IMG/VR virus record: IMGVR_UViG_3300044858_004394
Span: 1-64,000 of that record
Reading direction: 5' to 3' (one strand)
DNA: 64,000 bases
Source of the DNA: a virus
This document shows, one piece after another, positions 7,594-14,369 of this stretch. The notes under the pieces are model-generated. The model saw only the letters and a list, made by a program, of their open reading frames with translations, was not told where the DNA came from and searched no databases. Made by a program: the position numbers and the translations under genes. Each line of letters opens with the position of its first letter. Positions within the stretch are counted from its first letter, which is position 1.

Positions 7594-8216
7594 CGCTTCA
7601 CCCAGATGGAGGAGCCGTTTCGGACGAATGCGCTGCACCAGACGCACGCCCACTCCGGAGATGCGGCCAGTGTGTCGTGGGCTTGGGCGCACTTGTAGGC
7701 GGAGTAAACGTCGTCGAGCATGAAGCAGCGCACGCGACCCCGCAGAAGCCGGAACTCGTCGAGCCCCGTGAACTCGCTGCCGTCTAGCAGGGCGAAGTCA
7801 TAGCTGTCGGCAGGGTGCGCCTCCAGATATCCGGCCGGCGAGGAATCCATGTACTCAATGAACTGGTCCCACCACCCCCGGACCTGATCCTCCGGGTAGG
7901 CGAGCCTGTTGTGCGGGCTGTTCCATACGTCCGCAAAACTCCGCGGTGTCAGCGAGCCGGCCGAAATCGAAGAGCCGTGGTATGCCTCGACCCACGGCGT
8001 TTCGGCGAATCGCTCCGCCAGCCGTTCGTGCCTTTCCCTCACGCTCTCGATTGCCACGAGCCTCGGCTGCGGCTGTCGGCTCAGTGCAGCCACGATGACG
8101 GACGTAGAGCCGGAACCGTCCCACGATCCGATCTCGATCCCGGACCGATAGCCGAACGAAAGGATCGTCGTGGCGATGGCCCGGCCGAAGTCGTCGTGTG
8201 CCGTGATCTCTGGCAT
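7590..8216 (-). CDS. SAM-dependent methyltransferase-like protein (class I)
   Basis: The 208-residue product has a glycine-rich SAM-binding loop GIEIGSWDGSGST (residues 23-35), an acidic residue at the end of the next strand (LVAIESVRER) and a motif IV-like YDFALLDGSEFTG (about residue 135). It resembles methyltransferases found in glycan-modification clusters. It is the first gene of the modification operon and is translationally coupled to the radical SAM gene. Confidence 0.7.
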   Translation of the reverse strand: MPEITAHDDFGRAIATTILSFGYRSGIEIGSWDGSGSTSVIVAALSRQPQPRLVAIESVRERHERLAERFAETPWVEAYHGSSISAGSLTPRSFADVWNSPHNRLAYPEDQVRGWWDQFIEYMDSSPAGYLEAHPADSYDFALLDGSEFTGLDEFRLLRGRVRCFMLDDVYSAYKCAQAHDTLAASPEWACVWCSAFVRNGSSIWVKR

Positions 8217-8223
8217 TGATGCT

Positions 8224-8448
8224 CTATCGCTCTAGCGACACTCCTCGCTCGTCCAAGTTGCGGTGCAGTTCGTCGCGGACCTTTTGCAACGCGTCGGCTA
8301 CATCTGAAGAGAGTTCTCCGTACTTCAGGCGGCTTCTCAGGTAGCTGTCCATCTCCCACAGAACGGCATGAGCGCCCCTTCCGTCCACGGCGCAGCGGAA
8401 GTCGTCTTCATCATCGGGGAGCAAAAACGTGAACGTGACTTTAGCCAA
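8224..8448 (-). CDS. Hypothetical protein, 74 aa
   Basis: The likely start is a TTG at 8448 that overlaps the upstream stop (CTTGGCTAA). The product begins AKVTFTFLLPDDEDDF and ends with an amphipathic helix. Its small alpha-beta pattern looks coding, unlike the arginine-rich upstream extension of the same frame. The function is unknown. Confidence 0.5.
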   Translation of the reverse strand: MAKVTFTFLLPDDEDDFRCAVDGRGAHAVLWEMDSYLRSRLKYGELSSDVADALQKVRDELHRNLDERGVSLER

Positions 8449-8842
8449 GGTGCAATATCCAGTCGTTGCCGTTACGGGTGTAGTTGTAAACGTCACGAAA
8501 CCCCAGCGACCTCGCAAGAGGAATGCAGTCCGGCGAGAAGACTGCAAGAGGCTGTTTCCTGTTGAGGTAGCTCGTGGAGAGAAGAACCATCGCGCCGATG
8601 GACGCAAGGCCGCACCGCCTCCTGTCCTCCGCGACGAAAGCCTCAAGGGTTTGCTGTCCGCGCCACTCGTGCGACGCGACCCACGCCACCGGCTCTCCGA
8701 CGCAGATGACGACGACAGGTGTGTCCGACTTCCCCTCGCGGAACTCCGCCTGCATCTCCGAGCCTTCGCGGCAGAGCTTGGTGGCGCAGTACTCCGCCGT
8801 GTCTTTGCATAGCTCGCCGATTGTCAAAAGCTCGATCTCCAC
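8441..8842 (-). CDS. GNAT-like acetyltransferase-fold protein (tentative)
   Basis: The 133-residue product has the strand order and motifs of a short GNAT: TPVVVICVGEPVAWVA (beta4-like), then LEAFVAEDRRRCGLASIGAM (acetyl-CoA loop-like R-R-R-C-G-L-A). A C-terminal VFSPDCIPLARSLGFRDVYNY (SLGF as in many GNATs) follows. The catalytic details cannot be seen. It sits directly downstream of the trypsin-like protease gene. Confidence 0.55.
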   Translation of the reverse strand: MEIELLTIGELCKDTAEYCATKLCREGSEMQAEFREGKSDTPVVVICVGEPVAWVASHEWRGQQTLEAFVAEDRRRCGLASIGAMVLLSTSYLNRKQPLAVFSPDCIPLARSLGFRDVYNYTRNGNDWILHLG

Positions 8843-9577
8843 TCAGTTGTTCTCCGTCGTGTCGGCGATCCAGTCGCGGTAAAGCCACACGTTCGTGTGG
8901 CATGACTCCTCGCCGTAATTGCCGCGGCGTCTGCCGGCCGGCCTCGCCGTGTAGCTGTGAAGCCCCACGAGATTGCCATCGTCGTCAAACAAGGGGCCTC
9001 CGGAATCACCGGACGCCGGGCAATACAAAAGCCGGCAGCACCCGCGATCCGCGAAGCACACGACGCATGTGTTTTCCGTATGCCGGACGATTGCGTTCCC
9101 GGCCCGCAGCCGACCGTCATAGCTCAAATCACCGCCGTCCAATTTGCCGAACATTCCGAAGCCGACCACGGAAACGCCACTGCCCATCCGAGCCTCGGCC
9201 AAAGGCGGGTACTCTCTCTCGGACAGCGAGCGGGCGAGCTTCACGAGCGCGATGTCGTGAAAACCGATCCGCTGCTTGTCGAAGCGAGGCTCCTGAAAAA
9301 CCGCGGACGCCTCGACGGTCGTGCCGTCGGCGAAGCGAACGCGAACGTCTCGCGGGGCGTCGGAAATCACGTGCGCGGCCGTGAGTACCCAGTCCTGCGA
9401 AATCGCCACGCCGCTGCCCTTGGCCCTGAGACCTCGCCTCTCCTCGCCAGAAACCTCACACGTTACAGCGGCCCACCGGCGGCCGGCGTCGATGTAAAGC
9501 TCGTCCGGAGTGTCGTTGTCGCGGTGTCCGGCCAATGCCGTGGCCGCGATCAAGAGGTGTGCAGCGGCGAGTCTCAC
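8843..9577 (-). CDS. Secreted trypsin-like serine protease (S1 family)
   Basis: The 244-residue product has a signal peptide (MRLAAAHLLIAATALAGH). It then shows all three catalytic motifs of the chymotrypsin fold in order: LTAAHVI (His), DIALVKLAR (Asp) and GDSGGPLF (Ser). Additional cysteines (CVVCFADRGCCRLLYC) could form disulfides. It is translationally coupled to the sliding clamp upstream (four-base overlap). An exported S1 protease is rare in phage genomes. It could act on host envelope proteins or on a virion precursor; neither is shown by the sequence. Confidence 0.9.
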   Translation of the reverse strand: MRLAAAHLLIAATALAGHRDNDTPDELYIDAGRRWAAVTCEVSGEERRGLRAKGSGVAISQDWVLTAAHVISDAPRDVRVRFADGTTVEASAVFQEPRFDKQRIGFHDIALVKLARSLSEREYPPLAEARMGSGVSVVGFGMFGKLDGGDLSYDGRLRAGNAIVRHTENTCVVCFADRGCCRLLYCPASGDSGGPLFDDDGNLVGLHSYTARPAGRRRGNYGEESCHTNVWLYRDWIADTTENN

Positions 9578-10698
9578 GGCCCCTCCATCGAAAGCGGCAT
9601 GATCACCTCAGTCGTTGAATCGCACCGAAAGACCGCGGCGCTCTCGCCGTCGGCGATCTCCAGTTCGACGGGGCAGGCGGGATCGTCGATGCTGCGAACG
9701 AACTCAGCGACGTACTTCGGGTGAAGCTTGATCTTCGCCGCGACGCCCTTTGCAATGAACGGGACTTCCGCAGCGGACTTGCCGATCTCCGAACTCTCGC
9801 TCGTCAGCTTGAGCGCCTCGCCCTCAGTCGAGAACACAACGCCGCACGATGTCTCGCTCGTGCAGACAGCGACCGCACGGGTTGCCGCAAGCAGCGGAGC
9901 CGCATCAACCACCGACGCCTCAACCTCGCGATCCGGGATCACCTTCCGCCAGTCTGGAAATGGTGCGGACAGGAGCCGGCACGCGATGACCTTGTCCGCA
10001 ATAGTCGCGACAGCCTCGTTGCCGTTGGCCTCGATCTGGACGGCATCGTCACTGTCCGCAGCGATGGCCGCGATGGCCTCGACAGACGAAGCCGGAATCA
10101 GCGTTCGCGAGTCGTCAACGGCTTGGTCGATCTCAAGCTCATAGGTTGCCAGACGCCGGCCGTCTGTAGCCGCCAGCACGACTGTGCCATCGGCAACGTC
10201 GATCAGAACACCAGCGAACGCCGGCCTCGATCCGCGGCCGTCCGCGGCGTGGATGACGCTCTTCACGGCGCGAACAAACTGATCGGCCGGGATTCGGCAG
10301 ACCGGCGACACGGCGTTCTTCGTGATGTCCGGGTAGCTGTCGATGTCCTCCAGCGGCAAACGCCACGCCATGCTGCCGCATCGAACCGTGCATGTGCCTT
10401 CGGCGAACGTCAGCGTCAGGTCGTCTGCCTCACACAGCCCGAGAATCTGCGAAAGCCTCGCGTGCGGAAGCAGGGTATCCAAACAATCGAACGGCACGAT
10501 GGCCGAAATCTGGAGGTCGCCGTTGTACGCGGAGGCCGTCCCGTCTCTGACAATCACGTTTCGCAGAACCTGCGTCGGGCAGGACGCCGACGCGACCGCC
10601 GGCTTGAGGATGTCCAGAAGCGCCTTGAGGTCACTTCTTGCGAGGTTGAGGCGTGTGCCACCAGTTGTCTGCCGTCTGGCCGTTGCTGTTGCGGTCAT
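9574..10698 (-). CDS. dnaN: DNA polymerase III beta subunit-like sliding clamp
   Basis: The 374-residue product matches the length and three-domain pattern of bacterial beta clamps. Visible features are the N-terminal LKALLDILKPAVASA, the middle GVLIDVADGTVVLAATDGRRLATYELEI typical of clamp domain 2 (TDGHRLA-like), and a C-terminus ending STTEVIMPLSMEGP in place of the usual MPMR. It should encircle DNA and tether a polymerase. No polymerase is encoded in this window, so it may recruit the host replicase to phage DNA. The start at 10698 follows an AAAGGAGTC ribosome-binding site. Confidence 0.92.
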   Translation of the reverse strand: MTATATARRQTTGGTRLNLARSDLKALLDILKPAVASASCPTQVLRNVIVRDGTASAYNGDLQISAIVPFDCLDTLLPHARLSQILGLCEADDLTLTFAEGTCTVRCGSMAWRLPLEDIDSYPDITKNAVSPVCRIPADQFVRAVKSVIHAADGRGSRPAFAGVLIDVADGTVVLAATDGRRLATYELEIDQAVDDSRTLIPASSVEAIAAIAADSDDAVQIEANGNEAVATIADKVIACRLLSAPFPDWRKVIPDREVEASVVDAAPLLAATRAVAVCTSETSCGVVFSTEGEALKLTSESSEIGKSAAEVPFIAKGVAAKIKLHPKYVAEFVRSIDDPACPVELEIADGESAAVFRCDSTTEVIMPLSMEGP

Positions 10699-10801
10699 TG
10701 CGTGACTCCTTTCGACTGTTCACTCCCACGTACACTCCAAGCGCGAACGTCGCGAACTGGAGAAGAACACCGATACTGATCAGCGCGAGTTGCTCGATCA
10801 T
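10631..10801 (-). CDS. Small membrane protein overlapping the clamp gene start
   Basis: This 56-residue frame starts at an ATG overlapping the upstream stop (ATGA at 10798-10801). It ends at a TGA at 10631, 68 bases inside the clamp gene in another frame. It encodes one hydrophobic helix (about residues 4-27, QLALISIGVLLQFATFALGVYVGV cut to its core) followed by a polar tail ending WWHTPQPRKK. The coupling and membrane helix support reality, but the overlap lowers certainty. Confidence 0.5.
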   Translation of the reverse strand: MIEQLALISIGVLLQFATFALGVYVGVNSRKESRNDRNSNGQTADNWWHTPQPRKK

Positions 10802-11076
10802 TGGCTCAGGCAGGCCGCTGCCTCCTCCTTGCTGTGAACCACGTGGCAGACCGCGCCGCCCTCTCGCTCTATTTCGTTCATGCGTTTTCGTTGGATCGCC
10901 GTCGGGTGCTTGCCGGGCTGCTTCACCTCAAGGAACATCGCGTGTCCGTTCTTGAGGCAGAGCAGGTCGGGCACTCCGCTCAATTGATATGGCCCGCCGT
11001 GAATCTTCATGGCCCACCACCCATGGTGTTTGGCTTCCCGAACAATCAAAGCGACGATTGACGATTCTCTTGGCAT
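10798..11076 (-). CDS. VRR-NUC domain nuclease
   Basis: The 92-residue product is a minimal stand-alone VRR-NUC domain, a PD-(D/E)xK nuclease. It has ESSIVALIVREAKHHGW, the metal-binding GVPDLLCLKNGHAMFLEVKQPG (D of GVPD, E and K of EVK; positions about 34-56) and the conserved PTAIQRKRMNEI helix. Such small nucleases resolve branched DNA in phages. It sits in the replication/recombination operon next to the clamp. Confidence 0.9.
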   Translation of the reverse strand: MPRESSIVALIVREAKHHGWWAMKIHGGPYQLSGVPDLLCLKNGHAMFLEVKQPGKHPTAIQRKRMNEIEREGGAVCHVVHSKEEAAACLSQ

Positions 11077-11564
11077 CCGCTTCTCCGGTACTCCCTACAG
11101 TCCGTCATGTCGATGAACGCGTTGGCCCGATCTGCCACGCCGCCATTGATGCTCTTCTGCGTCGTCGTCCGGCGGCATTCAAACGGTGCGGCGAAGGTTC
11201 CGTCTTCGTCTGCAAGCCTCCGCGTCAGGAGGACGCCGTCGGCCGCGATGTAGAGAAACCCGACGAACGGCACGCGGAGCGACCTTGCGACCGCAGCGCC
11301 GCGAACGAGCTTGTCCATCGTGACGAGCCAAGAGTTGCCGAACGTGGTCCGGAAGTCGTCGAGAGTGATGCCGTAGCGGCACTTGCCCTCGATGACGGCA
11401 GCAACGTCTCCGAGCGGATCGATCAAGAATCCGTCGATGTCGCTCTGCCGGTCGCGGGGCAACAGGGCAACCCGCCAGCCGACGTTTGCGCTTTCCCACA
11501 AAGCGACCGCCTCGTCGAAGTCTTCGACGGAACGAAGGCCGGCAGGTGTGACGACATCAAGCAT
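11046..11564 (-). CDS. PD-(D/E)xK-like nuclease-fold protein
   Basis: The 172-residue product has a nuclease-like core, DIDGFLIDPLGDVAAVIEGKCR (about residues 42-63), in which Asp and the E-G-K triplet are spaced as in restriction-endonuclease-fold enzymes. The C-terminus overlaps the VRR-NUC gene by 31 bases. A role in phage recombination or host DNA cleavage is inferred from the fold and neighbours. The exact family was not recognised. Confidence 0.6.
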   Translation of the reverse strand: MLDVVTPAGLRSVEDFDEAVALWESANVGWRVALLPRDRQSDIDGFLIDPLGDVAAVIEGKCRYGITLDDFRTTFGNSWLVTMDKLVRGAAVARSLRVPFVGFLYIAADGVLLTRRLADEDGTFAAPFECRRTTTQKSINGGVADRANAFIDMTDCREYRRSGCQENRQSSL

Positions 11565-12285
11565 CGAGGCAATCCTTTGCCATCCTCACAGCGTCTCCGT
11601 TGAAACAACGGCGACACTGTTCGCACACCCGAACAATCGACTTGCTCAGGTTGAGTGGACAATCGTGAGCGACGGATGGATTTTCGTCAAGCTCATATCC
11701 GTCACGAAAAATGACCGGCGCTGCCAGCGGCGCTGGCACCTCGCCCCGGTCGCATTGATATGACCAGAACCACTGGAGTCCGGCAGGCGCGATCTCGCGG
11801 AATCGAGCGAGCCGGTCCCATGAAGTCCTGTCCACAGAGATGTGAACGTAGACGTTCTGGCGAGGATGGATCGTTGCGGCAATTTCGGGCTTTCGGCTCA
11901 CGACCCACTGCGGCACCTCGGGCAGCATCTCGGCCACCGCGTCGATGCACCGTGGCGTCTCGGCCACGAGGTCGCCGCCGCCGCACCAGCGTATGAACGA
12001 CAGCTTGAGCCGCGTCGCCCAGCCGGCGATGCTGCCGGCCAGCTTCTGCGGGTCGGCCCGCAGCGAGTTCAAAAGCCTGTGCTGTTTGTCGAGGCTCGCG
12101 GGCCACGTGGACGGCCCCTTGGCGAAGTAACACGTTTCGCTGCACACGGGCGACGGCGTGCATGTCCCGACGATTGGGAAATTCAGGCTGTGCCCAGTCA
12201 CCTTGTTGGTGCTGAATGGGTTTTCCCCGTCTCGCAGGAGCCGGGAATGCCCCTGCGGTTTCTTTGCCAGCGTGGCAACGCTCAT
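11557..12285 (-). CDS. GP88-like phage protein
   Basis: The 242-residue product matches the pattern of the phage Gene product 88 family. It has N-terminal SLNFPIVGTCTPSPVC, then CYFAKG, a long helical region, a WCGGGDL segment, and a C-terminal cysteine cluster CPLNLSK ... CEQCRRC. The many cysteines suggest a metal or iron-sulfur centre. The biochemical role of the family is not established. It overlaps the downstream gene by eight bases. Confidence 0.75.
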   Translation of the reverse strand: MSVATLAKKPQGHSRLLRDGENPFSTNKVTGHSLNFPIVGTCTPSPVCSETCYFAKGPSTWPASLDKQHRLLNSLRADPQKLAGSIAGWATRLKLSFIRWCGGGDLVAETPRCIDAVAEMLPEVPQWVVSRKPEIAATIHPRQNVYVHISVDRTSWDRLARFREIAPAGLQWFWSYQCDRGEVPAPLAAPVIFRDGYELDENPSVAHDCPLNLSKSIVRVCEQCRRCFNGDAVRMAKDCLDA

Positions 12286-12315
12286 GCGGCCACCTGACCA
12301 AACCTGTCAAGAGAA

Positions 12316-12346
12316 CCGCCCGCCGCGGAAGGTGCGCGGCGGGCGG
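12316..12346. terminator. Strong GC hairpin, terminator-like
   Basis: A 12-bp perfect stem (ccgcccgccgcg with cgcggcgggcgg) has a 7-nt loop and lies in the 140-bp gap between the GP88-like gene and the zinc-ribbon gene. There is no clear U-tract on either side, so it may pause or terminate transcription in either direction. The rest of the gap shows nothing recognisable. Confidence 0.55.
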
Positions 12347-12426
12347 CAGGAGCCTTTGCAGGCGACCGTGGATATACGCCTCTCACGGCTTGGCGACCAA
12401 TGCGGCCGATGGACAGCAGCCAGCTT

Positions 12427-12777
12427 TCAAGCCGATGGTGCGGCTGATTCCAAGTACTCCGTGATCCTCGTACGAAGCTTCTCGTTCGTGTCCCGCAGAT
12501 GCTCCAGATACCGCCGGCCGTTCGGCTCCGCGTCCGCTTCCGCGAACGTCATGCCGGCGAACCGACCGTACTGAAACTTGAAGCTGGAGGCGTCTCCCTG
12601 CGGCCGGATGAGCGGAGCCGACCGCACCATGCCGGCGGCCTTCTCCAGAACGCCGCAGAAGACGCACTCCAGAACGTCCTCCCACTGGCCGCTCTTCGTC
12701 CGGCGTTCGTCGATGCACTCCCAGCTTGATGCCTTGCATCGGTAGCAGACGAGCTTTGTTTCGTAGAAGTCGATCAT
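12427..12777 (-). CDS. Zinc-ribbon protein with DUF3820/exonuclease X-tail-like region
   Basis: The 116-residue product starts with a zinc ribbon: CYRC (residues 11-14) pairs with CVFC (about 38-41). A segment FKFQYGRFAGMTFAEAD ... GRRYLEHL follows and resembles the small C-terminal domain of exonuclease X-like proteins and DUF3820. It probably binds nucleic acid. Its start overlaps the resolvase-like gene stop. Confidence 0.65.
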   Translation of the reverse strand: MIDFYETKLVCYRCKASSWECIDERRTKSGQWEDVLECVFCGVLEKAAGMVRSAPLIRPQGDASSFKFQYGRFAGMTFAEADAEPNGRRYLEHLRDTNEKLRTRITEYLESAAPSA

Positions 12778-13124
12778 GTGGCCTCCGCGATCATGTGACT
12801 AACTGCGAGCCAGAACGACGCGTACTCCGGATCGCAGATGACGAGCGACAGCCCGTCGTCGAAGAGGGACGGGTCGCTGCCGGAACGCGTCCATCGCGTC
12901 ATGTCTTCCACGTAGACGGGGCACTTGAGCCGCTTGGATTGCGCTATGGCCGCTGCCCTCTGCGGCAGTTCTCCGCTGCCGCTTGCGATGTCCACGTAGA
13001 CCCCGAGAACGCCGGCTTTGTCCTTGCGAGCCTTTGCTTGGCAGCACTCGATCTGCCGGACGATGCCGCTGCCCCATGACTGGGTTCGCGAGCTAACTCG
13101 CGCGTAAATCACGCACCGGGCCAT
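12774..13124 (-). CDS. Serine recombinase (resolvase) catalytic-domain protein, truncated
   Basis: The start at 13124 has a strong ribosome-binding site (GGGAGGAGGGGC). The 116-residue product has the resolvase N-terminal signature CVIYARVSS with the catalytic serine (about residues 6-10). QIECCQAKA and YVDIASGSGE follow as in the catalytic core. The helical E region and DNA-binding domain of full recombinases are missing, so it is unlikely to recombine DNA alone. It may regulate, or be a domesticated fragment. The phage already has a tyrosine integrase. Confidence 0.75.
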   Translation of the reverse strand: MARCVIYARVSSRTQSWGSGIVRQIECCQAKARKDKAGVLGVYVDIASGSGELPQRAAAIAQSKRLKCPVYVEDMTRWTRSGSDPSLFDDGLSLVICDPEYASFWLAVSHMIAEAT

Positions 13125-13279
13125 CCGCCCCTCCTCCCTCGTTTTCTGGACGCCTTCTTCAGCTTCGACCAACGGGCCTTGAACCCATCGCAGGTCGCCT
13201 CGATCAGTTCCTGCGGAGGCTCATAGACCCGGTACTTTCCTGTCCTGTGCTTGTCGTCTCTTGGTGCGTTCCTAGACAC
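13109..13279 (-). CDS. Small basic protein, 56 aa
   Basis: The GTG at 13279 overlaps the methyltransferase stop, and the frame ends at 13109, overlapping the resolvase-like gene by 16 bases. The protein is strongly basic (SKLKKASRKRGRRGG near the C-terminus) with YRVYEPPQELIEATC in the middle. Overlaps at both ends are typical for this operon. No family was recognised; nucleic-acid binding is plausible. Confidence 0.55.
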   Translation of the reverse strand: MSRNAPRDDKHRTGKYRVYEPPQELIEATCDGFKARWSKLKKASRKRGRRGGWPGA

Positions 13280-14369
13280 GCGTCGTTCCCTCGATGACCT
13301 CTACGCTCCCCGTGTCGAACAGCCCGATGCTGTCCTTCACCTCTGTGATCCGCTGTTTGGCGAGCTTCGCGTACTCCGGATTGAGTTCGCACCCGACTCC
13401 GCTGCGGCCAAGCTCCGCGGCAACGGCCAACGTCGTGCCGCTGCCGGCGAATGGGTCGAGAACCGTGCATGGCACGACCTCGCGCTCTCCGCACTCGCAC
13501 CCGGCCTGCCAGCCGGTCGTTTTCGTCTTCGTGCAGTGCCGCAGCGGGTCGCGGTTGCCGACGACCTCGGAGGCCGAGTCATCCGCGACGGCGTAGACCT
13601 TCGACACCGCCCCCGGCCGCGTCGGCTCGCGATGTCGCTCGACCACGCGGGTGTATGGAGCGCCGCACCGCGAGCAGCATCCTCGCTCGCTCGTGCCGGC
13701 CTCGATGCACGGCTTCACCAGAGCGGGCGGCATGACGGCGAAGTGGGCACCGCTGTAGGGCTTCGTCGTGATCGTCCAGACGGAGCGGCGGTTGCGGCCT
13801 GTTGGATCGCAGTAAGGGATTCCCTCACGCCCCGCGTCATTCCGAAGTGTGCTGTCAGCGCCGTTCTTGCGCATGTTGCGAGTCTTTCCGATCAAGTCGG
13901 GTCGCGCACTTTCTTCCTTCACCGCATCCGCGTCGTAGTAATACCGCTCGCTCTTGGTGAGCAGGAAAACGTATTCGTGTGCCTTCGTGCAGCGATCCCG
14001 AACGCTCTCGGGCATCGGGTTTGGCTTGTGCCAGATGATGTCCTGCCGCAGCCACCAACCGTCGGCCTGAAGGGCGAAGGCGACTCTCCACGGAATCCCC
14101 AAGAGGTGCTTCTTGTCTCCGTAGGTGTCTCCGATATTGAGCCAGCACGTGGCGTCGCTTCTCATCACGCGCCGAACCTCGCGAAACACGCCGACCAATC
14201 GAGTGACGTAAGCCTCCGGGTTTTTCTCAACCCCGATCTGGCCGTCGCGCTGGTAGTCGCGGAGATTCCAGTACGGTGGCGAGGTGACGCAGCAATGCAC
14301 GCTCGCATCCGGCAGCGTTCGCAGACCTTCAACGCAATCGCCGACGATTATCCTCTGGAGGGTCTGCAT
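13272..14369 (-). CDS. DNA adenine-N6/cytosine-N4 methyltransferase
   Basis: The 365-residue enzyme starts at 14369, sharing one base with the helicase stop. Motif IV is TSPPYWNL (about residue 29) and the SAM-binding motif I is DPFAGSGTT near residue 315, so it is in the beta-class order (IV before I). Between them is an inserted Cys-rich segment (CCSRCGAPYTR ... CECGE) that may bind zinc. It probably methylates phage DNA to avoid host restriction. There is no cognate endonuclease beside it. Confidence 0.9.
   Translation of the reverse strand: MQTLQRIIVGDCVEGLRTLPDASVHCCVTSPPYWNLRDYQRDGQIGVEKNPEAYVTRLVGVFREVRRVMRSDATCWLNIGDTYGDKKHLLGIPWRVAFALQADGWWLRQDIIWHKPNPMPESVRDRCTKAHEYVFLLTKSERYYYDADAVKEESARPDLIGKTRNMRKNGADSTLRNDAGREGIPYCDPTGRNRRSVWTITTKPYSGAHFAVMPPALVKPCIEAGTSERGCCSRCGAPYTRVVERHREPTRPGAVSKVYAVADDSASEVVGNRDPLRHCTKTKTTGWQAGCECGEREVVPCTVLDPFAGSGTTLAVAAELGRSGVGCELNPEYAKLAKQRITEVKDSIGLFDTGSVEVIEGTTRV

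Noticed and set aside
6109-7698. Long plus-strand open frame (529 aa) opposite the radical SAM gene
   Set aside because: It mirrors a real minus-strand gene, has low-complexity Arg/Val-rich text and no motifs, and arises from GC-rich third-position bias.
12774-13124. Serine recombinase as the phage integrase
   Set aside because: Only the catalytic core is present and a complete tyrosine integrase lies at 22528-23457.
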